A DNA stretch of 5,557 bases from Anaerolineae bacterium (lineage in GTDB: Bacteria; Chloroflexota; Anaerolineae; UBA1429), in the NCBI GenBank assembly GCA_007118555.1, contig SKRJ01000063.1, forward strand, positions 1 through 5,557, in the 5' to 3' direction. This document shows, piece by piece, positions 1 to 5,061 of the stretch. Under the pieces are notes generated by a model. That model worked only from the letters and a program-made list of their open reading frames with translations, had not been told where the DNA came from and did no database searches. Each line of letters opens with the position of its first letter. Within the stretch, counting starts at the first letter, position 1. Made by a program: the position numbers and the translations under genes.

Positions 1-75
1 AAGCGCCGCGCCAGAAAAAAGAACGCCAAACATGAGTGAGACAAGGACCGTTACTGTATCGATGCGAGGATGCCC
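1..75 (+). other. Upstream gene tail or leader, undetermined
   Basis: No gene can be assigned with confidence here. All three forward frames enter open from the left edge. They close at 33-35, at 37-39 (a very basic tail, KRRARKKNAKHE) and at 77-79. The frame that closes at 77-79 contains an ATG at 32 and overlaps the ABC-F start as ATGA, so it could be a coupled upstream gene end or a 15-codon leader peptide, but no good ribosome binding site precedes ATG 32. A short basic C-terminus ending at 39 is equally plausible. No convincing promoter is visible in this stretch. Confidence 0.3.
66..70 (+). promoter_or_regulatory. Ribosome binding site deciding the ABC-F start
   Basis: GAGGA lies 5 nt before the ATG at 76. 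The other in-frame ATG, at 70, overlaps this motif and would have no usable Shine-Dalgarno spacing. I therefore start the gene at 76, two codons in from the longest open frame; translation then begins MIALRLDRVSITY, the normal first strand of an ABC-F domain. Confidence 0.6.
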
Positions 76-1305
76 ATGATCGCCCTGCGTCTGGATCGCG
101 TTTCTATCACCTACTCGGGTGCGCCCGTTTTCTCCGAGCTCTCGTGGGCCCTGCATGACGACCGGGTGGTGGGGTTGATCGGCCCCAATGGCAGCGGCAA
201 GAGCACCCTGCTGGCCCTCATGCATGGCGACCTGCCCACGGATACGGGCACCGTCGTGCGGGCGCGGGGCCTCACGGTGGGGCTGCTCCCGCAAGAGCCG
301 CGCTTTCTGCCGGGATCCACCGTTTGGGAGGAGGCGCTCACCGCTTCGTCGGCCCTGCGCGAGATCGAAGCCCAACTGCACGACATCGAGGCCCGGCTGG
401 GCGACCCCGCCGTCTATGGCAACGAGGGGCGCCTGGCCAGCGCTCTGGCGCGGCAGGAGGCGCTGCTGACAGAGTACGAGCGGATGGGTGGGCCGGCCTA
501 CGAGGGGCGCCTGCGCGGTACCCTGCTCTCGCTGGGCTTTGGCGAGCGTGATCTGTCGCTGCCCGTGGACGCGCTGAGCGGCGGCCAAAAAAAGCTGCTG
601 GCCCTGGCCAAGCTGATGGTCGTGCAGCCCGATCTCTTGCTGCTGGACGAGCCCGACAATCACCTGGACCTGCCCGCCAAGGCCTTTTTGGAGCAGTACA
701 TTCGCGGTTACAAGGGCGGCGTGGTGATCATCTCCCACGATCGCTTTTTGCTGGATATGGTCGTGGACGAGATCATAGAGCTGGACCATGGGTGCCTCAC
801 CGCCTATCCCGGCAACTATTCCGAGTATGCTGTGGCCAGGGCGCATCAGATGGCGCGCCAACAGCAGCAGTTCCAGGCCCAGCAAAAAGAGATACGGCGC
901 CTCGAGCAGTCGGCCGAACGTCTGATGACCTGGGGCAAGATCTATGACAACCCCAAGTTCTCGAGACGCGGCCAGGCCATTCTCAAGCGCCTGGACCAGA
1001 TGGATCGGCTCGATGCGCCGCCGCAGGACCGGCGGCGGATGGGTCTGGAGCTGGCGGGCTGGCGGGGCAGTGACAAGGTGCTCGAGGCGCACGACCTCTG
1101 GAAGGCGTTCGAGAACCCCGCCGGCGGAGAGGATATCGTGCTGGCGGGGCTGGACCTGCTCCTCTGGCACGGGGAACGGGTGGGCATCGTGGGGCCCAAC
1201 GGCGCGGGCAAGTCGGTGCTGTTGCGCCTGATCCTGGGGCAGGAGACGCCCACCGCGGGCGAGATTCGCATCGGCCCCAGTGTGCGCATCGGGGTATACG
1301 CCTAG
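76..1305 (+). CDS. ABC-F ATPase, N-terminal fragment as translated to the TAG
   Basis: If the TAG is obeyed, this is the product: 409 residues with a complete first ATPase domain, the interdomain linker and the second Walker A (GPNGAGKS), ending just before the second Q-loop. ABC-F proteins need both domains to form two composite ATP sites, each pairing one domain's Walker A with the other's signature. This fragment lacks the second LSGGE, Walker B and H-loop, so it should not form a normal closed dimer by itself. Its first Walker B reads DEPDNHLD, whereas DEPTNHLD is the common ABC-F form; the second domain has the standard Thr. The catalytic Glu is kept, so the Asp is a variant rather than a clear defect. 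Confidence 0.7.
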   Translation: MIALRLDRVSITYSGAPVFSELSWALHDDRVVGLIGPNGSGKSTLLALMHGDLPTDTGTVVRARGLTVGLLPQEPRFLPGSTVWEEALTASSALREIEAQLHDIEARLGDPAVYGNEGRLASALARQEALLTEYERMGGPAYEGRLRGTLLSLGFGERDLSLPVDALSGGQKKLLALAKLMVVQPDLLLLDEPDNHLDLPAKAFLEQYIRGYKGGVVIISHDRFLLDMVVDEIIELDHGCLTAYPGNYSEYAVARAHQMARQQQQFQAQQKEIRRLEQSAERLMTWGKIYDNPKFSRRGQAILKRLDQMDRLDAPPQDRRRMGLELAGWRGSDKVLEAHDLWKAFENPAGGEDIVLAGLDLLLWHGERVGIVGPNGAGKSVLLRLILGQETPTAGEIRIGPSVRIGVYA

Positions 1306-1347
1306 CAGCACGAGACGCTGGACCCCAGGCTGACGCTGATCGAGACG

Positions 1348-1773
1348 ATGGCCAAACGCGCCAATCTGCCCGAATCGGCGGCGATACCGTTCCTGGGTCG
1401 TTTCTTGTTCCCTTACGAGCAGGCCCTCAAGCCGGTGTCCACCCTGTCGGGCGGCGAAAAGGGGCGCCTGCAGATGGCGCTGTTGATGCTCTCGGGCGCC
1501 AACCTGCTGCTCCTCGACGAGCCCACCAACAACCTGGACATTCCCTCCGCCGAGGTCCTGGAAGAGGCCCTGGAGAGCTTTGAGGGCACGGTGCTGGTCG
1601 TATCGCACGACCGTTACCTGCTGGATCGCATCGTGCACCGCGTCGTGGCCCTGGAAGAGGGCACAGCGGCCGAGTATGCAGGCGGCTATTCATCCTATGA
1701 GGCAGAACGCATGCAAAAGGCACAAATTGCGGGCTCGAGCGTGGAACCCAGAGGCAGAAAAGAGCGTCTCTAG
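1348..1773 (+). CDS. ABC-F ATPase, C-terminal fragment after the TAG
   Basis: The same frame stays open from 1306 to the TAG at 1771-1773. The first ATG after the internal stop is at 1348, preceded only by a weak purine run (GAGACG), so re-initiation is possible but not well supported. The 141-residue product would hold LSGGEKGRLQMALL, Walker B DEPTNNLD and the SHDRYLLD H-loop of domain 2, but no Walker A, so it could not bind ATP normally alone. It is best read as the remainder of the interrupted gene. Six codons past its stop a TAA lies in frame (1792-1794), inside the next gene's -10 box. Confidence 0.55.
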   Translation: MAKRANLPESAAIPFLGRFLFPYEQALKPVSTLSGGEKGRLQMALLMLSGANLLLLDEPTNNLDIPSAEVLEEALESFEGTVLVVSHDRYLLDRIVHRVVALEEGTAAEYAGGYSSYEAERMQKAQIAGSSVEPRGRKERL

Positions 1774-1786
1774 AGGCAGAGCGATA

Positions 1787-1795
1787 TGCTATAAT
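1787..1795 (+). promoter_or_regulatory. Extended -10 promoter of the repeat lipoprotein
   Basis: TGCTATAAT is a perfect extended -10 element for the housekeeping sigma factor. Transcription would start near 1802, giving a leader of about 32 nt. No good -35 hexamer lies 16-18 bp upstream (that region is the ABC-F stop), as is typical of extended -10 promoters. The element starts 14 bases after the ABC-F stop, with no terminator between, so some ABC-F read-through transcription into the lipoprotein gene is also possible. Confidence 0.7.
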
Positions 1796-1800
1796 GCTAG

Positions 1801-1818
1801 TAGCTGAATCAGCAGCTA
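1801..1818 (+). repeat. Inverted repeat at the lipoprotein transcription start
   Basis: TAGCTG (1801-1806) and CAGCTA (1813-1818) are perfect inverted arms around a 6-nt centre. Nested inside is a second palindrome, GCTGA-A-TCAGC (1803-1813). The site sits at the predicted transcription start and just upstream of the ribosome binding site, where an operator or a small 5' hairpin would act. No binding protein can be named, and a chance palindrome of this size remains possible. Confidence 0.35.
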
Positions 1819-1833
1819 GAAAGGGACAATGCT

Positions 1834-3300
1834 ATGCCTAGTCGTAATCGTTTCCTGCTCCTTGCCAGTGCTCTCCTCTTGTTCCTGGCGGCTTGTGCCA
1901 TGCCGGTCGAGCCGACGCCCGTGCCACCTTTTGAGCTGCCCGAGACCCCGGTCGTGGAGAACGGCGCTCTGATCGATCAGGTGACCGTGCTCACCGAGGG
2001 CGTCCCCCCGACCGAGTACGCCGTCGAGATTCGCGGCAACCTGCGCGACGGCTGTACCGAGATCGAGTCGGTGACCCAGACTGTCGAGAACGGTCGGATC
2101 GTTGTCACCGTGGAGACGTTCCGTGACCCTGACGCGATCTGCACCATGGCTCTGGTGCCCTTTGTCCACGTTGAGCCTCTGGACGTCGAGGGGCTGGACC
2201 CGGGCGAGTACACCGTCGAGGTCCATGGCGTGACGGCCGCGTTCGAGCTCGTGGATCTGCCCGACGATGTCGAGCCCGTGACCGAGGATGCGTTGGTCGA
2301 TCAGGTGGTCGTGCTGACCGAGGGCGAGCCCCCGTTCGAGTATGCCGTCGAGATTCGCGGCAACCTGCGCGACGGCTGCACCGAGATCGAGTCGGTGACC
2401 CAGACCGTCGAAGACGACCGCATCCTGATTACCATCCGCACCGTGCGCGATGACGATGCCCTGTGTACCATGGCGCTGGTCCCCTTTGTCCATGTGGAAC
2501 CGCTGGACGTGGTCGATCTGGAGCCGGGCGAGTATACCGTAGACGTGAATGGTGTGACGGCTACGCTGGAGCTTGCCATGCACGATATCGTGGACGATGG
2601 CATCATTGACAATGGCTTGGTGGGCCAGGACGCACTGATCGACGACGTGCGGGTGATCTCTCGGGCGACGCCTCCCGCGGCCTATGCCGTCGAGATCCAG
2701 GGGCATTTCCGTGACGGCTGCACCTCGCTGCACTCGGTGACGCAGGCCCTTGATGGGGACCGCATCATCGTGACCGTGAACACACTCCGTGATCCCCAGG
2801 CCATGTGCACGATGGCGCTGGTGCCCTTTACTTACACGATCCCGCTGAATATCGCGGGCCTCGAGGCCGGCGAGTACACCGTCGCTGTGGGTGATGTCAC
2901 CACGACGCTGACCCTCTCTGAGGAGGACGAGGTCGCCATCGAGCCGGGGCAGTTTGGCATCGCCGAGGACAAGATGCTCCTGACGCGAGCGATGGTAGAA
3001 GAGATCGAGGTCTTGATCCTCGAGTCGGACCCGGTGCAGATTACTGTCATGATCCAGGGCTTCCTGGGCGACGGCTGCACCGAACTGGCCGGAATCTCCC
3101 AGTTTGTCCAGGGCGACCGTATCTATATCCGGGTTTACGCCGAGCGGCCGGTGGATGCCATCTGCACCCTGGTGCTGGTGGGCTTTGAGGAGTCGGTGGG
3201 CCTGGATCTGGACGAGCTAGAGCCGGGCGAGTACACCATCGTGGTGCACAATCTCACGGCCGAGCTCGTGCTTGATGAGGGCATGCTCGACACAGACTGA
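1834..3300 (+). CDS. Secreted lipoprotein with four 95-residue Cys-paired repeats
   Basis: This 488-residue protein has a lipoprotein signal peptide: Arg at 4 and 6, a Leu-rich core, and a lipobox LAAC with Cys 21 as the predicted lipidated residue. A short Pro-rich tether follows (PVEPTPVPP), then four tandem domains starting at residues 45, 153, 267 and 386. Each is exactly 95 residues, joined by acidic linkers of 13, 19 and 24 residues. Each domain carries a DGC at position 30, a CT at position 59 and a C-terminal GEYTV strand, so a disulfide per domain and an all-beta fold are likely (inferred). The protein is rich in Asp and Glu. I recognise the style as seen in Chloroflexota lipoproteins but know no named function; a surface-binding or structural role is a guess. 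The start is set by AAGGG at 1821-1825, 8 nt before ATG 1834. It has its own promoter, and a terminator follows. Confidence 0.9.
   Translation: MPSRNRFLLLASALLLFLAACAMPVEPTPVPPFELPETPVVENGALIDQVTVLTEGVPPTEYAVEIRGNLRDGCTEIESVTQTVENGRIVVTVETFRDPDAICTMALVPFVHVEPLDVEGLDPGEYTVEVHGVTAAFELVDLPDDVEPVTEDALVDQVVVLTEGEPPFEYAVEIRGNLRDGCTEIESVTQTVEDDRILITIRTVRDDDALCTMALVPFVHVEPLDVVDLEPGEYTVDVNGVTATLELAMHDIVDDGIIDNGLVGQDALIDDVRVISRATPPAAYAVEIQGHFRDGCTSLHSVTQALDGDRIIVTVNTLRDPQAMCTMALVPFTYTIPLNIAGLEAGEYTVAVGDVTTTLTLSEEDEVAIEPGQFGIAEDKMLLTRAMVEEIEVLILESDPVQITVMIQGFLGDGCTELAGISQFVQGDRIYIRVYAERPVDAICTLVLVGFEESVGLDLDELEPGEYTIVVHNLTAELVLDEGMLDTD
1966..2250 (+). repeat. Lipoprotein domain repeat 1 (95 codons)
   Basis: First copy, from ALIDQVTV to TAAFEL, with Cys at repeat positions 30 and 59. 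By my count it matches repeat 2 at 75 of 95 residues, the closest pair in the array. The pair is offset by exactly 324 bases. Confidence 0.85.
2290..2574 (+). repeat. Lipoprotein domain repeat 2 (95 codons)
   Basis: Second copy, from ALVDQVVV to TATLEL, with both Cys kept. Bases 2338-2411 match 2014-2087 of repeat 1 with only three differences, all silent third-position changes. Confidence 0.85.
2632..2916 (+). repeat. Lipoprotein domain repeat 3 (95 codons)
   Basis: Third copy, from ALIDDVRV to TTTLTL. It keeps YAVEIQG, the DGCT site and CTMALVPF but has drifted more than repeats 1 and 2 from each other. Both Cys and the exact length are preserved. Confidence 0.8.
2989..3273 (+). repeat. 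Lipoprotein domain repeat 4 (95 codons)
   Basis: Fourth and most diverged copy, from AMVEEIEV to TAELVL. It keeps GDGCTEL, the second Cys (ICTLVLVGF) and EPGEYTI, again at exactly 95 residues. It is probably the oldest split in the array, or is under different selection. Confidence 0.8.
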
Positions 3301-3321
3301 TCTAATTGGCATGGAATCGTC

Positions 3322-3362
3322 ACGAGGGCCGGCGCTCGCAGTAAGGGCGCCGGCCCTCGTTT
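3322..3362 (+). terminator. Stem-loop terminator after the repeat lipoprotein
   Basis: A perfect 14-bp GC-rich stem (3322-3335 with 3347-3360, ACGAGGGCCGGCGC and its complement) surrounds an 11-nt loop and is followed by only a short T run (3360-3362). It lies 21 bases after the TGA. The strong stem supports a rho-independent-type terminator or a 3' RNA-stabilising hairpin, although the T tract is weak. Confidence 0.75.
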
Positions 3363-3429
3363 GCTATGGAGCCTGCGGGCCCATCGCTCCCCGGAACAGC
3401 AACTCCAGGCACACAGTTCGGCTCATTCG

Positions 3430-3451
3430 CATGCTATAATAAAGGAGCATG
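3430..3451 (+). repeat. Inverted repeat enclosing the -10 box
   Basis: CATGCT (3430-3435) and AGCATG (3446-3451) are perfect inverted arms around 10 nt that contain most of the -10 element and the predicted transcription start. A dimeric repressor could bind here and block the promoter. No regulator gene lies in the window, and chance is not excluded. Confidence 0.35.
3432..3440 (+). promoter_or_regulatory. Extended -10 promoter of the sugar-dehydrogenase-like gene
   Basis: TGCTATAAT, with the preceding base, gives the same 10-mer ATGCTATAAT as the repeat-lipoprotein promoter. Transcription would start near 3447, about 35 nt before the chosen start codon. No clear -35 box is seen. Confidence 0.65.
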
Positions 3452-3470
3452 ATAAGCGAACCCTACAATT

Positions 3471-3475
3471 GGAGG
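3471..3475 (+). promoter_or_regulatory. Ribosome binding site deciding the dehydrogenase start
   Basis: GGAGG lies 6 nt before ATG 3482. The in-frame ATG at 3449 is almost at the predicted transcription start, and its purine run ends only one base before it, so 3482 is the better start. It also gives a signal peptide without an extra polar N-terminus. Confidence 0.7.
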
Positions 3476-3481
3476 CTCGAA

Positions 3482-4819
3482 ATGTTCCGCTGGGTACTGT
3501 TAGTCAGTTTGATAGTAATATTGGCGCTGGTTGGGTGTGATCCTGTGGCCGATGAAGCTCCTGGCGACGGCATCGCCATCCCCACCATCACGCCAACCGA
3601 GGCCGAGCCGACCGCAACCCTTCGACCGACCGAGACGCCGACGCCTACCCCGACGCCCGACGAGGCCGAGGAGCAGGAGACGAACGAGACACCGACTCCG
3701 ACGCCCACGCCCGAGGCGACGCCAACTCCGGATAACGAGGCAGCCGCCACGCCCGAGGCGACGGAGGCCGAACCAGAGGTTGAGGTCGTCGCCACAGGCC
3801 TGACGGTGCCCTGGGCGCTGGACTTTGCCCCGGATGGCCGCATCTTTGTCACAGAGCGTGGGGGCAATCTGCGCGTGATCGAGAACGGCCAGCTACGGGC
3901 CGATCCCGTGGGCCAGGTGTCGGTCCACGCGGTGGGCGAGGGCGGGCTGATGGGCCTGGCCCTGGATCCCGACTTTGGCGACAACCAGTGGCTCTACGTC
4001 ATGTACACCTACGCCGAGGGCCAGCAGACACGGAATCGTATCTCGCGCTTTACCCTCACCGACGATGGGTTTACCGATGAGGTCATCCTGGTGGATGCCA
4101 TCCCCGGGGCGCGCATTCACAACGGTGGCCGCCTGATCATAGGGCCCGATGGCACACTCTATGCGACCACCGGTGACGCCGGCGTGCCCTCGCTGGCTCA
4201 GGATATGGGCTCGTTGGCGGGCAAGATCCTGCGCTTGAATCGTGATGGATCGGTGCCCGACGACAACCCCTTTGACGGCTCGTACATCTACTCGCTGGGG
4301 CACCGCAACCCACAGGGGCTGGCGTTCCAGCCGGGGACCGACGTGCTATTCAGCACCGAGCATGGCCCTACGGGCGATCTGGGCCTCTGCTGCCGTGACG
4401 AGCTGAACCGCATCGTGCCGGGCGGCAACTATGGCTGGCCCTATGTCTCGGGCACAGACATTGTCGACCCCGAGCGAGCCGCGGAGCTGGATCTGATCGA
4501 TCCGATATTCAGCAGCGGGCTGGACACGTGGGCTCCGGCGGGCGCCGCCTTTTACGATCAGGGCCCGCTGTCCCAGTGGCAGGGCGATCTGTTCTTTGGC
4601 GGGCTGCGAGGCCGCCATTTGCGCCGCGTAGAGTTGGGCGGAGCCGATGACGGCGAGCATCAGGACGATGAGGTACTCTATAGCGAGGCCTATGGCCGCA
4701 TTCGCGCCGTGCGCATGGGGCCCGACGGCTATCTCTATTTTACGACCAGCAACCGCGATGGCCGCGGCACGCCGGCACAGAACGACGATCGGGTGCTGCG
4801 TATCGGACCGGCCCAGTAA
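3482..4819 (+). CDS. PQQ-dependent sugar dehydrogenase-like lipoprotein (GSDH family)
   Basis: This 445-residue protein fits the glucose/sorbosone dehydrogenase family, six-bladed beta-propellers in which PQQ oxidises sugars or aldehydes outside the membrane. The signal peptide ends in lipobox LVGC (Cys 19). Residues about 20-103 form a Thr/Pro/Glu tether with TPTPTP runs, and the catalytic domain starts at about 104 (GLTVPWALDF). Family hallmarks are visible: HNGGRLIIGPDG with the presumed catalytic His 213, GHRNPQGL at 274-280 (Arg and Asn that contact PQQ in soluble glucose dehydrogenase), STEHGP, DELNRI, NYGWP, and a final GRIRAVRMGPDGYLY blade. An unusual vicinal pair, Cys 303-304, sits between STEHGP and DELNRI. 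The true substrate is unknown, and many family members are only presumed PQQ enzymes; no PQQ synthesis genes are in the window. It is transcribed alone from its own promoter and ends at a stem-loop. Confidence 0.88.
   Translation: MFRWVLLVSLIVILALVGCDPVADEAPGDGIAIPTITPTEAEPTATLRPTETPTPTPTPDEAEEQETNETPTPTPTPEATPTPDNEAAATPEATEAEPEVEVVATGLTVPWALDFAPDGRIFVTERGGNLRVIENGQLRADPVGQVSVHAVGEGGLMGLALDPDFGDNQWLYVMYTYAEGQQTRNRISRFTLTDDGFTDEVILVDAIPGARIHNGGRLIIGPDGTLYATTGDAGVPSLAQDMGSLAGKILRLNRDGSVPDDNPFDGSYIYSLGHRNPQGLAFQPGTDVLFSTEHGPTGDLGLCCRDELNRIVPGGNYGWPYVSGTDIVDPERAAELDLIDPIFSSGLDTWAPAGAAFYDQGPLSQWQGDLFFGGLRGRHLRRVELGGADDGEHQDDEVLYSEAYGRIRAVRMGPDGYLYFTTSNRDGRGTPAQNDDRVLRIGPAQ
3586..3770 (+). repeat. 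Low-complexity Thr/Pro/Glu linker coding tract
   Basis: This stretch encodes the tether between the lipid anchor and the propeller. It is made of ACG/CCG/ACC/GAG-type codons and holds a 17-base exact direct repeat (3705-3721 and 3747-3763, 42 bases apart, in frame). Such tracts change length easily by slippage, and this one is probably variable between strains (inferred). Confidence 0.7.
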
Positions 4820-4834
4820 GCTAGTACGCCTGAC

Positions 4835-4876
4835 AGAGCGCCTCTCTGCGTGCCCGATGCCGCAGAGAGGCGCTCT
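4835..4876 (+). terminator. 16-bp perfect stem-loop after the dehydrogenase gene
   Basis: Arms 4835-4850 (AGAGCGCCTCTCTGCG) and 4861-4876 are perfectly complementary around a 10-nt loop, 15 bases after the TAA. Only two T residues follow at once; a T5 run comes about 25 bases later (4902-4906). It is probably the transcription end or a 3' stabiliser, and it insulates the gene from the next promoter. Confidence 0.7.
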
Positions 4877-4905
4877 TGGCGCATCTCGCAGCATCACCCC
4901 CTTTT

Positions 4906-4914
4906 TGTTATAAT
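4906..4914 (+). promoter_or_regulatory. Extended -10 promoter of the methyltransferase gene
   Basis: TGTTATAAT is an extended -10 element in an otherwise GC-rich gap. Transcription would begin near 4921, leaving an untranslated leader of about 140 nt before ATG 5062. No matching -35 box at 16-18 bp spacing is evident. Confidence 0.65.
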
Positions 4915-4920
4915 GGCCCG

Positions 4921-5050
4921 TACATCCGTGCGGCGTCGCACGTGACCGCGTCCCCGCCCTGCGGGGCGTCCCCGACAGCGCCGTCCTCCCATCTTGTCAC
5001 ACTTACCCCTGCCTGTCGCTCTGCCTGTGCGCAGCCGGGGCCCAGATCAT
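4921..5050 (+). promoter_or_regulatory. Structured 5' leader upstream of the methyltransferase gene
   Basis: The leader holds a 6-bp hairpin CGTGCG-GCGT-CGCACG (4927-4942) and a 6-bp hairpin CCCCGC-CCT-GCGGGG (4952-4966). A 9-base direct repeat GCGTCCCCG (4948-4956 and 4966-4974) lets the GGGG at 4963-4966 pair either upstream, or downstream as CGGGG-CGT-CCCCG (4962-4974). From about 4980 it is pyrimidine-rich and contains CTGCCTGT twice (5009-5016, 5021-5028). I recognise no known SAM, SAH or cobalamin riboswitch core. Regulation by this leader is inferred from its length and from the gene's role. Confidence 0.35.
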
Positions 5051-5061
5051 GGAGCATGCCG

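Larger units (their letters stand above)
76..1773 (+). pseudogene. ABC-F family ATPase, interrupted by in-frame TAG
   Basis: ABC-F proteins are soluble twin-ATPase proteins without membrane domains; they bind the ribosomal E site and act in translation or antibiotic protection. Read through the stop, this gene gives about 565 codons, a normal family length. Domain 1 has Walker A GPNGSGKST (Lys 42), Q-loop Gln 73, LSGGQ at 167-171, Walker B ending Asp 191-Glu 192 and H-loop His 221. A Gln/Arg-rich charged linker covers about 250-320. Domain 2 has Walker A GPNGAGKS (Lys 379), LSGGE at 457-461, DEPTNNLD with Glu 482 and His 511. A single TAG at codon 410 (1303-1305) splits it. The local reading is VYA-stop-QHETLD, where the family has Y-x-A-Q followed by a similar HETLD stretch, so the stop sits at the Q-loop Gln. 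No other lesion is seen, so the break is recent, a sequence error, or suppressed. The subfamily, and whether it gives drug resistance, cannot be told. Confidence 0.85.

Noticed and set aside
1303..1305. Genome-wide reassignment of TAG to glutamine
   Set aside because: The ABC-F gene itself appears to end at a TAG (1771-1773) and the window has only one internal TAG, so the evidence is too thin to claim a changed code; kept only as a test under the amber finding.
1816..2733. Long reverse-strand open frame (305 codons) across the repeat lipoprotein
   Set aside because: It lies opposite a gene with a signal peptide, ribosome binding site and domain repeats, and its own repetitive look is just the complement of those repeats. 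High GC keeps the antisense frame free of stops.
3449..3481. Upstream start for the dehydrogenase gene
   Set aside because: ATG 3449 is at the predicted transcription start with no proper ribosome binding site; GGAGG at 3471 points to ATG 3482.
3463..3984. Reverse-strand open frame rich in Ser/Val/Gly
   Set aside because: It is the antisense of the Thr/Pro/Glu linker codons; no start signal or known motif.
4346..4897. Reverse-strand open frame of 183 codons
   Set aside because: It runs across the stem-loop and into the dehydrogenase gene in antisense and shows no recognisable protein features.
4915..5061. Known SAM or cobalamin riboswitch in the methyltransferase leader
   Set aside because: I could not find the conserved core sequences of these classes; only simple hairpins are visible.
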